DNA of 64,000 bases from Crossaster papposus (taxonomy: Eukaryota; Echinodermata; Asteroidea; Velatida; Solasteridae), in NCBI GenBank assembly GCA_037893245.1, contig JBAIAA010000751.1, positions 1,364,001-1,428,000 on the forward strand, in the 5' to 3' direction. Both the position numbers and the translations under genes were made by a program. Shown in pieces: positions 1 to 9,242 of the stretch (position 1 is its first letter; each line of letters starts with the position of its first letter). The notes beneath the pieces were generated by a model. It was not told where the DNA came from and made no database searches. It saw only the letters and a program-made list of their open reading frames with translations.

Positions 1-4
1 CGTG

Positions 5-18
5 TTATTTAATTTAAG
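5..18 (+). promoter_or_regulatory. AT-rich TATA-like element upstream of SRP RNA (representative unit)
   Basis: The stretch TTATTTAATTTAAG lies about 27-40 bp before the SRP RNA start. Metazoan 7SL genes are polymerase III genes that depend on upstream as well as internal elements, so this is a candidate TATA-like box. It recurs at the same offset in nearly every unit. One block (35.8, 38.3, 40.8 and 41.6 kb) has TTCTTTAATTTAAG and one unit (48.3 kb) has TTATTTTATTTAAG. The role is inferred. Confidence 0.4.
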
Positions 19-44
19 ACATTTAAGGTTCGCTTCTTCTAGCG

Positions 45-355
45 GCCGGGTGTAGTAGCGTGCGCCTGTAATCCAGTGACACTAGGAGGCCGGGGTTGGT
101 GAATCGCTTGAGGCCGGGAGCAATGTGGTGTCGTCCTGCTCATGACGATCGGGTGTCCAGGCTAAGCTCTGCATCGACATGGTAGGCCCGGCGGAGGTTG
201 GGTACCATACCAGGTTGACTAAGGAGGGGTGTACCGGCTCAGGGCGGGTAACGCAGCAGGCAAAAGCTCCCATGTGGAGCAGTAAGCAGGATCACACTTG
301 AGAATGGGAGGCTTCTCACAACCCGGACAACATGGCGAGACCCAATTCTTTATTT
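45..355 (+). ncRNA. 7SL: SRP RNA (7SL), copy 1, reference copy
   Basis: RNA scaffold of the signal recognition particle, which pauses and targets ribosomes making secretory proteins to the ER. The sequence aligns along its whole length with metazoan 7SL. The 5' Alu domain starts GCCGGG and carries UGUAAU (67-72), the conserved SRP9/14-binding turn, followed by a B-box-like AATCGCTTGAGGCC. The S domain has helix 6 closed by a GGAG tetraloop (193-196, GNAR type, SRP19 contact) on a six-pair stem. Helix 8 has ACC (233-235) opposite AGCAGG (255-260), the SRP54-binding internal loop, and a GTAA apical loop (248-251). The 3' Alu strand GGCGAGACCC is followed by a T7 terminator (353-359). The exact 3' end is uncertain by a few bases. 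Presence of the S domain excludes an Alu-type SINE. Pol III transcription is inferred. Confidence 0.92.
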
Positions 356-359
356 TTTT
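353..359 (+). terminator. Pol III T-run terminator of SRP RNA (representative unit)
   Basis: Seven T residues follow directly on the SRP RNA 3' end. A short hairpin, CAAAAC (374-379) with GTTTTG (385-390), lies just downstream. The T run is broken by a G in the copies starting at 31684 and 32515 (TTTTTGT) and in those starting at 54982, 56915 and 59409 (TTGTTTT), and is extended to eight Ts in the copy starting at 58577. Confidence 0.75.
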
Positions 360-466
360 CCGGATTTATTTGTCAAAACGTCTGGTTTTGTTTTATTTTC
401 TTGGTAGAACGATGAGGACCACCTTTTTTAACCAAAGCATTCAAATTTTAAATGGAGTTAACAGTA
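360..466 (+). other. AT-rich intergenic spacer, no gene seen (representative unit)
   Basis: Spacer between the SRP RNA terminator and the tRNA-like relic. It holds a 6-bp hairpin (374-390) and a second T6 run (424-429) and no recognisable RNA family. It is as well conserved between units as the genes are, as expected from array homogenisation. Confidence 0.6.
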
Positions 467-555
467 GTCGTAAAGGCCAAGTGGTTAAAGAGTTGGACGT
501 TATGGCGCCGAATATCTGTATCGCATTGAATATCCCGGGTACAAGTTCCTTCTAA
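467..555 (+). pseudogene. Degenerate tRNA-like segment, related to the array's tRNA-Ser (representative unit)
   Basis: The first 32 bases match the 5' half of the unit's own tRNA-Ser at 26 positions, including GTCGT, GGCC, AGTGGTTAA and GTTGGAC, so an A-box-like block is kept. The 3' part has GGTACAAGTTCC where a B box GGTTCGAATCC would be, with one extra base, and no clean anticodon stem-loop, T stem or 7-bp acceptor stem can be drawn. I read it as an old tRNA-Ser duplicate decayed before the unit was amplified. It sits 422 bases after each SRP RNA start (424 in the CC-insertion copies), once per unit. It could still recruit TFIIIC; that is speculation. Confidence 0.6.
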
Positions 556-697
556 GAAACACGTTCTGCTGACCGATATGGTAAATTTCAGCAGTATTTG
601 TCCGTTTTCGGTTTCTTGTGTATTCCCTGCGCACCAAAAACTAATGAACGTTCTTGATCATCTTACTGGGATCACGCTCAAAACAGCAAATTAAGGA
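556..697 (+). other. Spacer upstream of tRNA-Ser, no gene seen (representative unit)
   Basis: Holds a perfect 7-bp inverted repeat, CTGCTGA (566-572) and TCAGCAG (588-594), with a 15-nt loop, and a short CCG-TTTT-CGG hairpin nearby. AT-rich sequence (CAAATTAAGGA) abuts the tRNA 5' end. No known RNA family is recognised. Confidence 0.55.
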
Positions 698-704
698 GTC
701 GTGG

Positions 705-715
705 TGGCCGAGTGG
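705..715 (+). promoter_or_regulatory. tRNA internal A box (representative unit)
   Basis: TGGCCGAGTGG fits the TRGYNNANNGG A-box consensus at the usual place over the D arm. TFIIIC binding is known for the family. Confidence 0.8.
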
Positions 716-757
716 TTAAGGCGTTGGACTCGAAATCCAATGGGATTTTCCCGCGCA

Positions 758-768
758 GGTTCGAATCC
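758..768 (+). promoter_or_regulatory. tRNA internal B box (representative unit)
   Basis: GGTTCGAATCC is a perfect B box over the T arm. It is unchanged in all copies I inspected, including the copy with a deleted variable arm. Confidence 0.85.
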
Positions 769-788
769 TGTCTACGACGATGACATTA

Positions 789-793
789 TTTTT
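789..793 (+). terminator. Pol III T-run terminator of tRNA-Ser (representative unit)
   Basis: TTTTT begins 10 bases after the tRNA 3' end, which separates the tRNA transcript from the downstream SRP RNA. It is reduced to TTTT in the unit whose tRNA starts at 28182. Confidence 0.75.
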
Positions 794-875
794 GGTTTCT
801 TTCACCGTGCTGTATTTCATGGTTTATACACCGTGTTATTTAATTTAAGACATTTAAGGTTCGCTTCTTCTAGCG

Positions 876-1186
876 GCCGGGTGTAGTAGCGTGCGCCTGT
901 AATCCAGTGACACTAGGAGGCCGGGGTTGGTGAATCGCTTGAGGCCGGGAGCAATGTGGTGTCGTCCTGCTCATGACGATCGGGTGTCCAGGCTAAGCTC
1001 TGCATCGACATGGTAGGCCCGGCGGAGGTTGGGTACCATACCAGGTTGACTAAGGAGGGGTGTACCGGCTCAGGGCGGGTAACGCAGCAGGCAAAAGCTC
1101 CCATGTGGAGCAGTAAGCAGGATCACGCTTGAGAATGGGAGGCTTCTCACAACCCGGACAACATGGCGAGACCCAATTCTTTATTT
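876..1186 (+). ncRNA. 7SL: SRP RNA, copy 2
   Basis: Reference type; the only difference noticed is GATCACGC for GATCACAC in the 3' arm. Confidence 0.9.
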
Positions 1187-1528
1187 TTTTCCGGATTTAT
1201 TTGTCAAAACGTCTGGTTTTGTTTTATTTTCTTGGTAGAACGATGAGGACCACCTTTTTTAACCAAAGCATTCAAATTTGAAATGGAGTTAACAGTAGTC
1301 GTAAAGGCCAAGTGGTTAAAGAGTTGGACGTTATGGCGCCGAATATCTGTATCGCATTGAATATCCCGGGTACAAGTTCCTTCTAAGAAACACGTTCTGC
1401 TGACCGATATGGTAAATTTCAGCAGTATTTGTCCGTTTTCGGTTTCTTGTGTATTCCCTGCGCACCAAAAACTAATGAACGTTCTTGATCATCTTACTGG
1501 GATCACGCCCAAAACAGCAAATTAAGGA

Positions 1529-1610
1529 GTCGTGGTGGCCGAGTGGTTAAGGCGTTGGACTCGAAATCCAATGGGATTTTCCCGCGCAGGTTCGAATCCT
1601 GTCTACGACG
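1529..1610 (+). tRNA. tRNA-Ser-CGA: tRNA-Ser (CGA), copy 2
   Basis: No difference from the reference copy seen in the tRNA body. Confidence 0.95.
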
Positions 1611-1706
1611 ATGACATTATTTTTGGTTTCTTTCACCGTGCTGTATTTCATGGTTTATACACCGTGTTATTTAATTTAAGACATTTAAGGTTCGCTTCTT
1701 CTAGCG

Positions 1707-2017
1707 GCCGGGTGTAGTAGCGTGCGCCTGTAATCCAGTGACACTAGGAGGCCGGGGTTGGTGAATCGCTTGAGGCCGGGAGCAATGTGGTGTCGTCCTG
1801 CTCATGACGATCGGGTGTCCAGGCTAAGCTCTGCATCGACATGGTAGGCCCGGCGGAGGTTGGGTACCATACCAGGTTGACTAAGGAGGGGTGTACCGGC
1901 TCAGGGCGGGTAACGCAGCAGGCAAAAGCTCCCATGTGGAGCAGTAAGCAGGATCACACTTGAGAATGGGAGGCTTCTCACAACCCGGACAACATGGCGA
2001 GACCCAATTCTTTATTT
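1707..2017 (+). ncRNA. 7SL: SRP RNA, copy 3
   Basis: Reference type. The downstream tRNA-like relic in this unit has two extra changes (TGTAGTTAAAAG). Confidence 0.9.
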
Positions 2018-2359
2018 TTTTCCGGATTTATTTGTCAAAACGTCTGGTTTTGTTTTATTTTCTTGGTAGAACGATGAGGACCACCTTTTTTAACCAAAGC
2101 ATTCAAATTTTAAATGTAGTTAAAAGTAGTCGTAAAGGCCAAGTGGTTAAAGAGTTGGACGTTATGGCGCCGAATATCTGTATCGCATTGAATATCCCGG
2201 GTACAAGTTCCTTCTAAGAAACACGTTCTGCTGACCGATATGGTAAATTTCAGCAGTATTTGTCCGTTTTCGGTTTCTTGTGTATTCCCTGCGCACCAAA
2301 AACTAATGAACGTTCTTGATCATCTTACTGGGATCACGCCCAAAACAGCAAATTAAGGA

Positions 2360-2441
2360 GTCGTGGTGGCCGAGTGGTTAAGGCGTTGGACTCGAAATCC
2401 AATGGGATTTTCCCGCGCAGGTTCGAATCCTGTCTACGACG
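2360..2441 (+). tRNA. tRNA-Ser-CGA: tRNA-Ser (CGA), copy 3
   Basis: Reference type; the spacer after it reads GGTTCATAC instead of GGTTTATAC, a marker shared by several later units. Confidence 0.95.
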
Positions 2442-2537
2442 ATGACATTATTTTTGGTTTCTTTCACCGTGCTGTATTTCATGGTTCATACACCGTGTTA
2501 TTTAATTTAAGACATTTAAGGTTCGCTTCTTCTAGCG

Positions 2538-2848
2538 GCCGGGTGTAGTAGCGTGCGCCTGTAATCCAGTGACACTAGGAGGCCGGGGTTGGTGAATCGC
2601 TTGAGGCCGGGAGCAATGTGGTGTCGTCCTGCTCATGACGATCGGGTGTCCAGGCTAAGCTCTGCATCGACATGGTAGGCCCGGCGGAGGTTGGGTACCA
2701 TACCAGGTTGACTAAGGAGGGGTGTACCGGCTCAGGGCGGGTAACGCCGCAGGCAAAAGCTCCCATGTGGAGCAGTAAGCAGGATCACACTTGAGAATGG
2801 GAGGCTTCTCACAACCCGGACAACATGGCGAGACCCAATTCTTTATTT
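2538..2848 (+). ncRNA. 7SL: SRP RNA, copy 4, helix 8 variant
   Basis: Carries GCCGCAGG where the reference has GCAGCAGG, changing the conserved AGCAGG strand of the SRP54-binding loop. Shared only with the copy at 29191. It may bind SRP54 poorly; that is inference. Confidence 0.88.
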
Positions 2849-3190
2849 TTTTCCGGATTTATTTGTCAAAACGTCTGGTTTTGTTTTATTTTTTTGGTAG
2901 AACGATGAGGACCACCTTTTTTAACCAAAGCATTCAAATTTTAAATGGAGTTAACAGTAGTCGTAAAGGCCAAGTGGTTAAAGAGTTGGACGTTATGGCG
3001 CCGAATATCTGTATCGCATTGAATATCCCGGGTACAAGTTCCTTCTAAGAAACACGTTCTGCTGACCGATATGGTAAATTTCAGCAGTATTTGTCCGTTT
3101 TCGGTTTCTTGTGTATTCCCTGCGCACCAAAAACTAATGAACGTTCTTGATCGTCTTACTGGGATCACGCCCAAAACAGCAAATTAAGGA

Positions 3191-3272
3191 GTCGTGGTGG
3201 CCGAGTGGTTAAGGCGTTGGACTCGAAATCCAATGGGATTTTCCCGCGCAGGTTCGAATCCTGTCTACGACG
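3191..3272 (+). tRNA. tRNA-Ser-CGA: tRNA-Ser (CGA), copy 4
   Basis: Reference type; the 5' flank carries GATCGTC instead of GATCATC. Confidence 0.95.
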
Positions 3273-3368
3273 ATGACATTATTTTTGGTTTCTTTCACCG
3301 TGCTGTATTTCATGGTTTATACACCGTGTTATTTAATTTAAGACATTTAAGGTTCGCTTCTTCTAGCG

Positions 3369-3679
3369 GCCGGGTGTAGTAGCGTGCGCCTGTAATCCAG
3401 TGACACTAGGAGGCCGGGGTTGGTGAATCGCTTGAGGCCGGGAGCAATGTGGTGTCGTCCTGCTCATGACGATCGGGTGTCCAGGCTAAGCTCTGCATCG
3501 ACAAGGTAGGCCCGGCGGAGGTTGGGTACCATACCAGGTTGACTAAGGAGGGGTGTACCGGCTCAGGGCGGGTAACGCAGCAGGCAAAAGCTCCCATGTG
3601 GAGCAGTAAGCAGGATCACACTTGAGAATGGGAGGCTTCTCACAACCCGGACAACATGGCGAGACCCAATTCTTTATTT
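3369..3679 (+). ncRNA. 7SL: SRP RNA, copy 5
   Basis: Has CGACAAGG for CGACATGG next to helix 6, a marker shared with the copies at 15060, 15891, 26698, 27529, 30022 and 30853. Confidence 0.9.
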
Positions 3680-4021
3680 TTTTCCGGATTTATTTGTCAA
3701 AACGTCTGGTTTTGTTTTATTTTCTTGGTAGAACGATGAGGACCACCTTTTTTAACCAAAGCATTCAAATTTTAAATGGAGTTAACAGTAGTCGTAAAGG
3801 CCAAGTGGTTAAAGAGTTGGACGTTTTGGCGCCGAATATCTGTATCGCATTGAATATCCCGGGTACAAGTTCCTTCTAAGAAACACGTTCTGCTGACCGA
3901 TATGGTAAATTTCAGCAGTATTTGTCCGTTTTCAGTTTCTTGTGTATTCCCTGCGCACCAAAAACTAATGAACGTTCTTGATCGTCTTACTGGGATCACG
4001 CCCAAAACAGCAAATTAAGGA

Positions 4022-4103
4022 GTCGTGGTGGCCGAGTGGTTAAGGCGTTGGACTCGAAATCCAATGGGATTTTCCCGCGCAGGTTCGAATCCTGTCTACG
4101 ACG
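4022..4103 (+). tRNA. tRNA-Ser-CGA: tRNA-Ser (CGA), copy 5, upstream of a LINE insertion
   Basis: Reference type. A LINE is inserted 47 bases after its 3' end, so this tRNA is separated from its SRP RNA by an extra 888 bp. Its own T5 terminator is intact. Confidence 0.95.
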
Positions 4104-4150
4104 ATGACATTATTTTTGGTTTCTTTCACCGTGCTGTATTTCATGGTTTA

Positions 4151-4588
4151 AATTCTCTATTATATGGTATAAATGAACAACTACTGGCAAAGCTCCAACG
4201 TGCTCAAAATGCTGCAGCACGCATGTTAACCCGCACTCGTAAATTTGATCATATTTCGCCAATTTTGAAACAACTACACTGGTTACCAATTCGTCAAAGA
4301 ATTCAATTTAAGCTACTTTTGCTCACTTGGAAATCACTTAATGCTATGGCACCAGTGTATATTAATGAACTTCTTTCTCCATATATTCCAAAACGCACTT
4401 TGAGATCTGCTGACAAAATTCTTCTGACTGTCCCTAGAACTGTTTCGTCGTATGGTGATCGTGGATTTTATGCAGCTGCTCCCAAGCTTTGGAATGCCTT
4501 GCCATTCGAACTTCGCAGTTGTAGTTCCATCAATGTTTTCAAAAAGTTGTTGAAAACTCATTTATTTGAAACTACTTATAATATTTGA
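4151..4588 (+). pseudogene. C-terminal fragment of LINE ORF2 (reverse transcriptase tail)
   Basis: Open frame to TGA at 4586-4588. It shows the conserved C-terminal block of CR1/L2-type ORF2: LQRAQNAAARMLTRTRKFDH, then LHWLPIRQRIQFKLLLLTWK, ALNAMAP-like SLNAMAP, YGDRGFYAAAPKLWNALP and a final FKKLLKTHLF. Endonuclease and catalytic reverse transcriptase domains are absent. The frame stays open upstream into the tRNA by chance; that part is not coding. No internal stop or frameshift is seen, which suggests a fairly recent insertion. Confidence 0.88.
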
Positions 4589-5030
4589 TTGTTTTTGCAA
4601 AACATTTTATTGTGATTTATGTACTCATTTTGAGCTTTTACTTGATGTCTTTAATGCGATTTCTGGTATCGCATTGCTGACACATACCTTAATACTACAT
4701 GTATGTTCGGCCATTTTTTCTCATTTTGGTCGGGCAGGAATCAATTATTGCTGTTAAGTTGTTGTAACTGCTAATTCTGGTCTTCTCCTCTCTTTGCTTG
4801 TTGGCCATGTGCAGCTGGGCAGTGTGTGTTGGTACTGTGATATCCTCTTTGATCTTGTAGGGTCACATTATTGATCTTGAATTGCCTTTATGTTTTATTT
4901 ATTGTTGCATTTTATTTTGGTTCATTATTTTTCCTTTGTCATGTTTGTGTTTTATGTTGCGCCTCGGAATAGGTTTTCTCTAGATAGATGGCGCATTATA
5001 AATGCTTTATATTATTATTATTTTATTATT
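4589..5030 (+). other. LINE 3' UTR with ATT-rich tail
   Basis: No gene. T-rich sequence closes with CTCTAGATAGATGGCGC, ATTATAAATGC and a run of ATT triplets (about 5010-5030). CR1/L2-type elements end in short microsatellites rather than long poly(A). Confidence 0.7.
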
Positions 5031-5087
5031 ATGGTTTATACACCGTGTTATTTAATTTAAGACGTTTAAGGTTCGCTTCTTCTAGCG

Positions 5088-5398
5088 GCCGGGTGTAGTA
5101 GCGTGCGCCTGTAATCCAGTGACACTAGGAGGCCGGGGTTGGTGAATCGCTTGAGGCCGGGAGCAATGTGGTGTCGTCCTGCTCATGACGATCGGGTGTC
5201 CAGGCTAAGCTCTGCATCGACATGGTAGGCCCGGCGGAGGTTGGGTACCATACCAGGTTGACTAAGGAGGGGTGTACCGGCTCAGGGCGGGTAACGCAGC
5301 AGGCAAAAGCTCCCATGTGGAGCAGTAAGCAGGATCACACTTGAGAATGGGTGGCTTCTCACAACCCGGACAACATGGCGAGACCCAATTCTTTATTT
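5088..5398 (+). ncRNA. 7SL: SRP RNA, copy 6, downstream of the LINE
   Basis: Intact gene. The TATA-like region and about 50 bp of 5' flank are kept after the LINE, with one change (GACGTTTAAG). The 3' arm has GGGTGGCTTC for GGGAGGCTTC, a marker that recurs at 8412, 11736, 16722, 20048 and 23374. Confidence 0.9.
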
Positions 5399-5740
5399 TT
5401 TTCCGGATATATTTGTCAAAACGTCTGGTTTTGTTTTATTTTCTTGGTAGAACGATGAGGACCACCTTTTTTAACCAAAGCATTCAAATTTTAAATGGAG
5501 TTAACAGTAGTCGTAAAGGCCAAGTGGTTAAAGAGTTGGACGTTATGGCGCCGAATATCTGTATCGCATTGAATATCCCGGGTACAAGTTCCTTCTAAGA
5601 AACACGTTCTGCTGACCGATATGGTAAATTTCAGCAGTATTTGTCCGTTTTCGGTTTCTTGTGTATTCCCTGCGCACCAAAAACTAATGAACGTTCTTGA
5701 TCATCTTACTGGGATCACGCCCAAAACAGCAAATTAAGGA

Positions 5741-5822
5741 GTCGTGGTGGCCGAGTGGTTAAGGCGTTGGACTCGAAATCCAATGGGATTTTCCCGCGCA
5801 GGTTCGAATCCTGTCTACGACG
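5741..5822 (+). tRNA. tRNA-Ser-CGA: tRNA-Ser (CGA), copy 6
   Basis: Reference type. Confidence 0.95.
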
Positions 5823-5918
5823 ATGACATTATTTTTGGTTTCTTTCACCGTGCTGTATTTCATGGTTTATACACCGTGTTATTTAATTTAAGACATTTAA
5901 GGTTCGCTTCTTCTAGCG

Positions 5919-6229
5919 GCCGGGTGTAGTAGCGTGCGCCTGTAATCCAGTGACACTAGGAGGCCGGGGTTGGTGAATCGCTTGAGGCCGGGAGCAATGT
6001 GGTGTCGTCCTGCTCATGACGATCGGGTGTCCAGGCTAAGCTCTGCATCGACATGGTAGGCCCGGCGGAGGTTGGGTACCATACCAGGTTGACTAAGGAG
6101 GGGTGTACCGGCTCAGGGCGGGTAACGCAGCAGGCAAAAGCTCCCATGTGGAGCAGTAAGCAGGATCACACTTGAGAATGGGAGGCTTCTCACAACCCGG
6201 ACAACATGGCGAGACCCAATTCTTTATTT
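5919..6229 (+). ncRNA. 7SL: SRP RNA, copy 7
   Basis: Reference type. Confidence 0.9.
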
Positions 6230-6571
6230 TTTTCCGGATTTATTTGTCAAAACGTCTGGTTTTGTTTTATTTTCTTGGTAGAACGATGAGGACCACCTTT
6301 TTTAACCAAAGCATTCAAATTTTAAATGGAGTTAACAGTAGTCGTAAAGGCCAAGTGGTTAAAGAGTTGGACGTTATGGCGCCGAATATCTGTATCGCAT
6401 TGAATATCCCGGGTACAAGTTCCTTCTAAGAAACACGTTCTGCTGACCGATATGGTAAATTTCAGCAGTATTTGTCCGTTTTCGGTTTCTTGTGTATTCC
6501 CTGCGCACCAAAAACTAATGAACGTTCTTCATCATCTTACTGGGATCACGCCCAAAACAGCAAATTAAGGA

Positions 6572-6653
6572 GTCGTGGTGGCCGAGTGGTTAAGGTGTTG
6601 GACTCGAAATCCAATGGGATTTTCCCGCGCAGGTTCGAATCCTGTCTACGACG
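6572..6653 (+). tRNA. tRNA-Ser-CGA: tRNA-Ser (CGA), copy 7, D-stem variant
   Basis: AAGGTGTTGG replaces AAGGCGTTGG, turning the G10-C25 pair into G-T. Still foldable. Same variant at 13220, 18206, 21532 and 24858. Confidence 0.92.
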
Positions 6654-6749
6654 ATGACATTATTTTTGGTTTCTTTCACCGTGCTGTATTTCATGGTTCA
6701 TACACCGTGTTATTTAATTTAAGACATTTAAGGTTCGCTTCTTCTAGCG

Positions 6750-7060
6750 GCCGGGTGTAGTAGCGTGCGCCTGTAATCCAGTGACACTAGGAGGCCGGGG
6801 TTGGTGAATCGCTTGAGGCCGGGAGCAATGTGGTGTCGTCCTGCTCATGACGATCGGGTGTCCAGGCTAAGCTCTGCATCGACATGGTAGGCCCGGCGGA
6901 GGTTGGGTACCATACCAGGTTGACTAAGGAGGGGTGTACCGGCTCAGGGCGGGTAACGCAGCAGGCAAAAGCTCCCATGTGGAGCAGTAAGCAGGATCAC
7001 ACTTGAGAATGGGAGGCTTCTCACAACCCGGACAACATGGCGAGACCCAATTCTTTATTT
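6750..7060 (+). ncRNA. 7SL: SRP RNA, copy 8
   Basis: Reference type. Confidence 0.9.
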
Positions 7061-7402
7061 TTTTCCGGATTTATTTGTCAAAACGTCTGGTTTTGTTTTA
7101 TTTTCTTGGTAGAACGATGAGGACCACCTTTTTTAACCAAAGCATTCAAATTTTAAATGGAGTTAACAGTAGTCGTAAAGGCCAAGTGGTTAAAGAGTTG
7201 GACGTTATGGCGCCGAATATCTGTATCGCATTGAATATCCCGGGTACAAGTTCCTTCTAAGAAACACGTTCTGCTGACCGATATGGTAAATTTCAGCAGT
7301 ATTTGTCCGTTTTCGGTTTCTTGTGTATTCCCTGCGCACCAAAAACTAATGAACGTTCTTGATCATCTTACTGGGATCACGCCCAAAACAGCAAATTAAG
7401 GA

Positions 7403-7484
7403 GTCGTGGTGGCCGAGTGGTTAAGGCGTTGGACTCGAAATCCAATGGGATTTTTCCGCGCAGGTTCGAATCCTGTCTACGACG
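7403..7484 (+). tRNA. tRNA-Ser-CGA: tRNA-Ser (CGA), copy 8, variable-arm variant
   Basis: Variable arm reads GGGATTTTTCC, with a C-to-T change that turns one G-C of its stem into G-T. Same change at 10727, four units on. Confidence 0.93.
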
Positions 7485-7580
7485 ATGACATTATTTTTGG
7501 TTTCTTTCACCGTGCTGTATTTCATGGTTTATACACCGTGTTATTTAATTTAAGACATTTAAGGTTCGCTTCTTCTAGCG

Positions 7581-7891
7581 GCCGGGTGTAGTAGCGTGCG
7601 CCTGTAATCCAGTGATACTAGGAGGCCGGGGTTGGTGAATCGCTTGAGGCCGGGAGCAATGTGGTGTCGTCCTGCTCATGACGATCGGGTGTCCAGGCTA
7701 AGCTCTGCATCGACATGGTAGGCCCGGCGGAGGTTGGGTACCATACCAGGTTGACTAAGGAGGGGTGTACCGGCTCAGGGCGGGTAACGCAGCAGGCAAA
7801 AGCTCCCATGTGGAGCAGTAAGCAGGATCACACTTGAGAATGGGAGGCTTCTCACAACCCGGACAACATGGCGAGACCCAATTCTTTATTT
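7581..7891 (+). ncRNA. 7SL: SRP RNA, copy 9
   Basis: Has GTGATACTA for GTGACACTA in the Alu domain (also at 10905). Confidence 0.9.
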
Positions 7892-8233
7892 TTTTCCGCA
7901 TTTATTTGTCAAAACGTCTGGTTTTGTTTTATTTTCTTGGTAGAACGATGAGGACCACCTTTTTTAACCAAAGCATTCAAATTTTAAATGGAGTTAACAG
8001 TAGTCGTAAAGGCCAAGTGGTTAAAGAGTTGGACGTTATGGCGCCGAATATCTGTATCACATTGAATATCCCGGGTACAAGTTCCTTCTAAGAAACACGT
8101 TCTGCTGACCGATATGGTAAATTTCAGCAGTATTTGTCCGTTTTTGGTTTCTTGTGTATTCCCTGCGCACCAAAAACTAATGAACGTTCTTGATCATCTT
8201 ACTGGGATCACGCCCAAAACAGCAAATTAAGGA

Positions 8234-8315
8234 GTCGTGGTGGCCGAGTGGTTAAGGCGTTGGACTCGAAATCCAATGGGATTTTCCCGCGCAGGTTCGA
8301 ATCCTGTCTACGACG
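8234..8315 (+). tRNA. tRNA-Ser-CGA: tRNA-Ser (CGA), copy 9
   Basis: Reference type; followed by the block marker AAGGCTCGC in the spacer. Confidence 0.95.
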
Positions 8316-8411
8316 ATGACATTATTTTTGGTTTCTTTCACCGTGCTGTATTTCATGGTTCATACACCGTGTTATTTAATTTAAGACATTTAAGGCTCGC
8401 TTCTTCTAGCG

Positions 8412-8722
8412 GCCGGGTGTAGTAGCGTGCGCCTGTAATCCAGTGACACTAGGAGGCCGGGGTTGGTGAATCGCTTGAGGCCGGGAGCAATGTGGTGTCG
8501 TCCTGCTCATGACGATCGGGTGTCCAGGCTAAGCTCTGCATCGACATGGTAGGCCCGGCGGAGGTTGGGTACCATACCAGGTTGACTAAGGAGGGGTGTA
8601 CCGGCTCAGGGCGGGTAACGCAGCAGGCAAAAGCTCCCATGTGGAGCAGTAAGCAGGATCACACTTGAGAATGGGTGGCTTCTCACAACCCGGACAACAT
8701 GGCGAGACCCAATTCTTTATTT
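8412..8722 (+). ncRNA. 7SL: SRP RNA, copy 10
   Basis: GGGTGGCTTC marker in the 3' arm; otherwise reference type. Confidence 0.9.
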
Positions 8723-9064
8723 TTTTCCGGATATATTTGTCAAAACGTCTGGTTTTGTTTTATTTTCTTGGTAGAACGATGAGGACCACCTTTTTTAACC
8801 AAAGCATTCAAATTTTAAATGGAGTTAACAGTAGTCGTAAAGGCCAAGTGGTTAAAGAGTTGGACGTTATGGCGCCGAATATCTGTATCGCATTGAATAT
8901 CCCGGGTACAAGTTCCTTCTAAGAAACACGTTCTGCTGACCGATATGGTAAATTTCAGCAGTATTTGTCCGTTTTCGGTTTCTTGTGTATTCCCTGCGCA
9001 CCAAAAACTAATGAACGTTCTTGATCATCTTACTGGGATCACGCCCAAAACAGCAAATTAAGGA

Positions 9065-9146
9065 GTCGTGGTGGCCGAGTGGTTAAGGCGTTGGACTCGA
9101 AATCCAATGGGATTTTCCCGCGCAGGTTCGAATCCTGTCTACGACG
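9065..9146 (+). tRNA. tRNA-Ser-CGA: tRNA-Ser (CGA), copy 10
   Basis: Reference type. Confidence 0.95.
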
Positions 9147-9242
9147 ATGACATTATTTTTGGTTTCTTTCACCGTGCTGTATTTCATGGTTTATACACCG
9201 TGTTATTTAATTTAAGACATTTAAGGTTCGCTTCTTCTAGCG

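Larger units (their letters stand above)
698..779 (+). tRNA. tRNA-Ser-CGA: tRNA-Ser (anticodon CGA), copy 1, reference copy
   Basis: Decodes UCG serine codons. The 82-nt gene folds as a class II tRNA. The acceptor stem GTCGTGG pairs with CTACGAC (one G-U) and ends in discriminator G73, a serine identity base in eukaryotes. The D stem is GCC/GGC. The anticodon stem TTGGA/TCCAA carries loop CTCGAAA, giving anticodon CGA. The long variable arm GGGA-TTT-TCCC is typical of serine tRNA, and the T arm has loop TTCGAAT. There is no intron and no encoded CCA, as expected for a nuclear gene. A T5 terminator follows at 789-793, and the next SRP RNA starts 96 bases downstream. Confidence 0.96.
4151..5030 (+). 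mobile_element. 5'-truncated non-LTR retrotransposon, CR1/L2-like
   Basis: An 880-bp insertion flanked by the 8-bp direct repeat ATGGTTTA (4143-4150 and 5031-5038), which I read as the target site duplication. It contains the last ~145 codons of a LINE ORF2 followed by a 3' UTR ending in an ATT-rich microsatellite tail, the usual 3' end of CR1/L2-type elements. The 5' end is cut off by truncated reverse transcription. It is present in only one unit of the array, so it arrived after amplification or failed to spread. CR1, L2 or Rex1 cannot be told apart from this fragment. Confidence 0.88.

Noticed and set aside
45-355. Alu-type 7SL-derived SINE
   Set aside because: The S domain with helices 6 and 8 is complete, there is no poly(A) tail or target duplication, and all copies are at fixed spacing in a tandem array.
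400-420. C/D box snoRNA in the spacer (CGATGAGG and a later CTGA)
   Set aside because: The C box does not fit RUGAUGA, no terminal stem brackets the boxes, and spacing is arbitrary.
4025-4588. A 187-codon fused protein starting in the tRNA
   Set aside because: The first 42 codons are tRNA and spacer read by chance; only the LINE-derived part after 4151 is protein-like.
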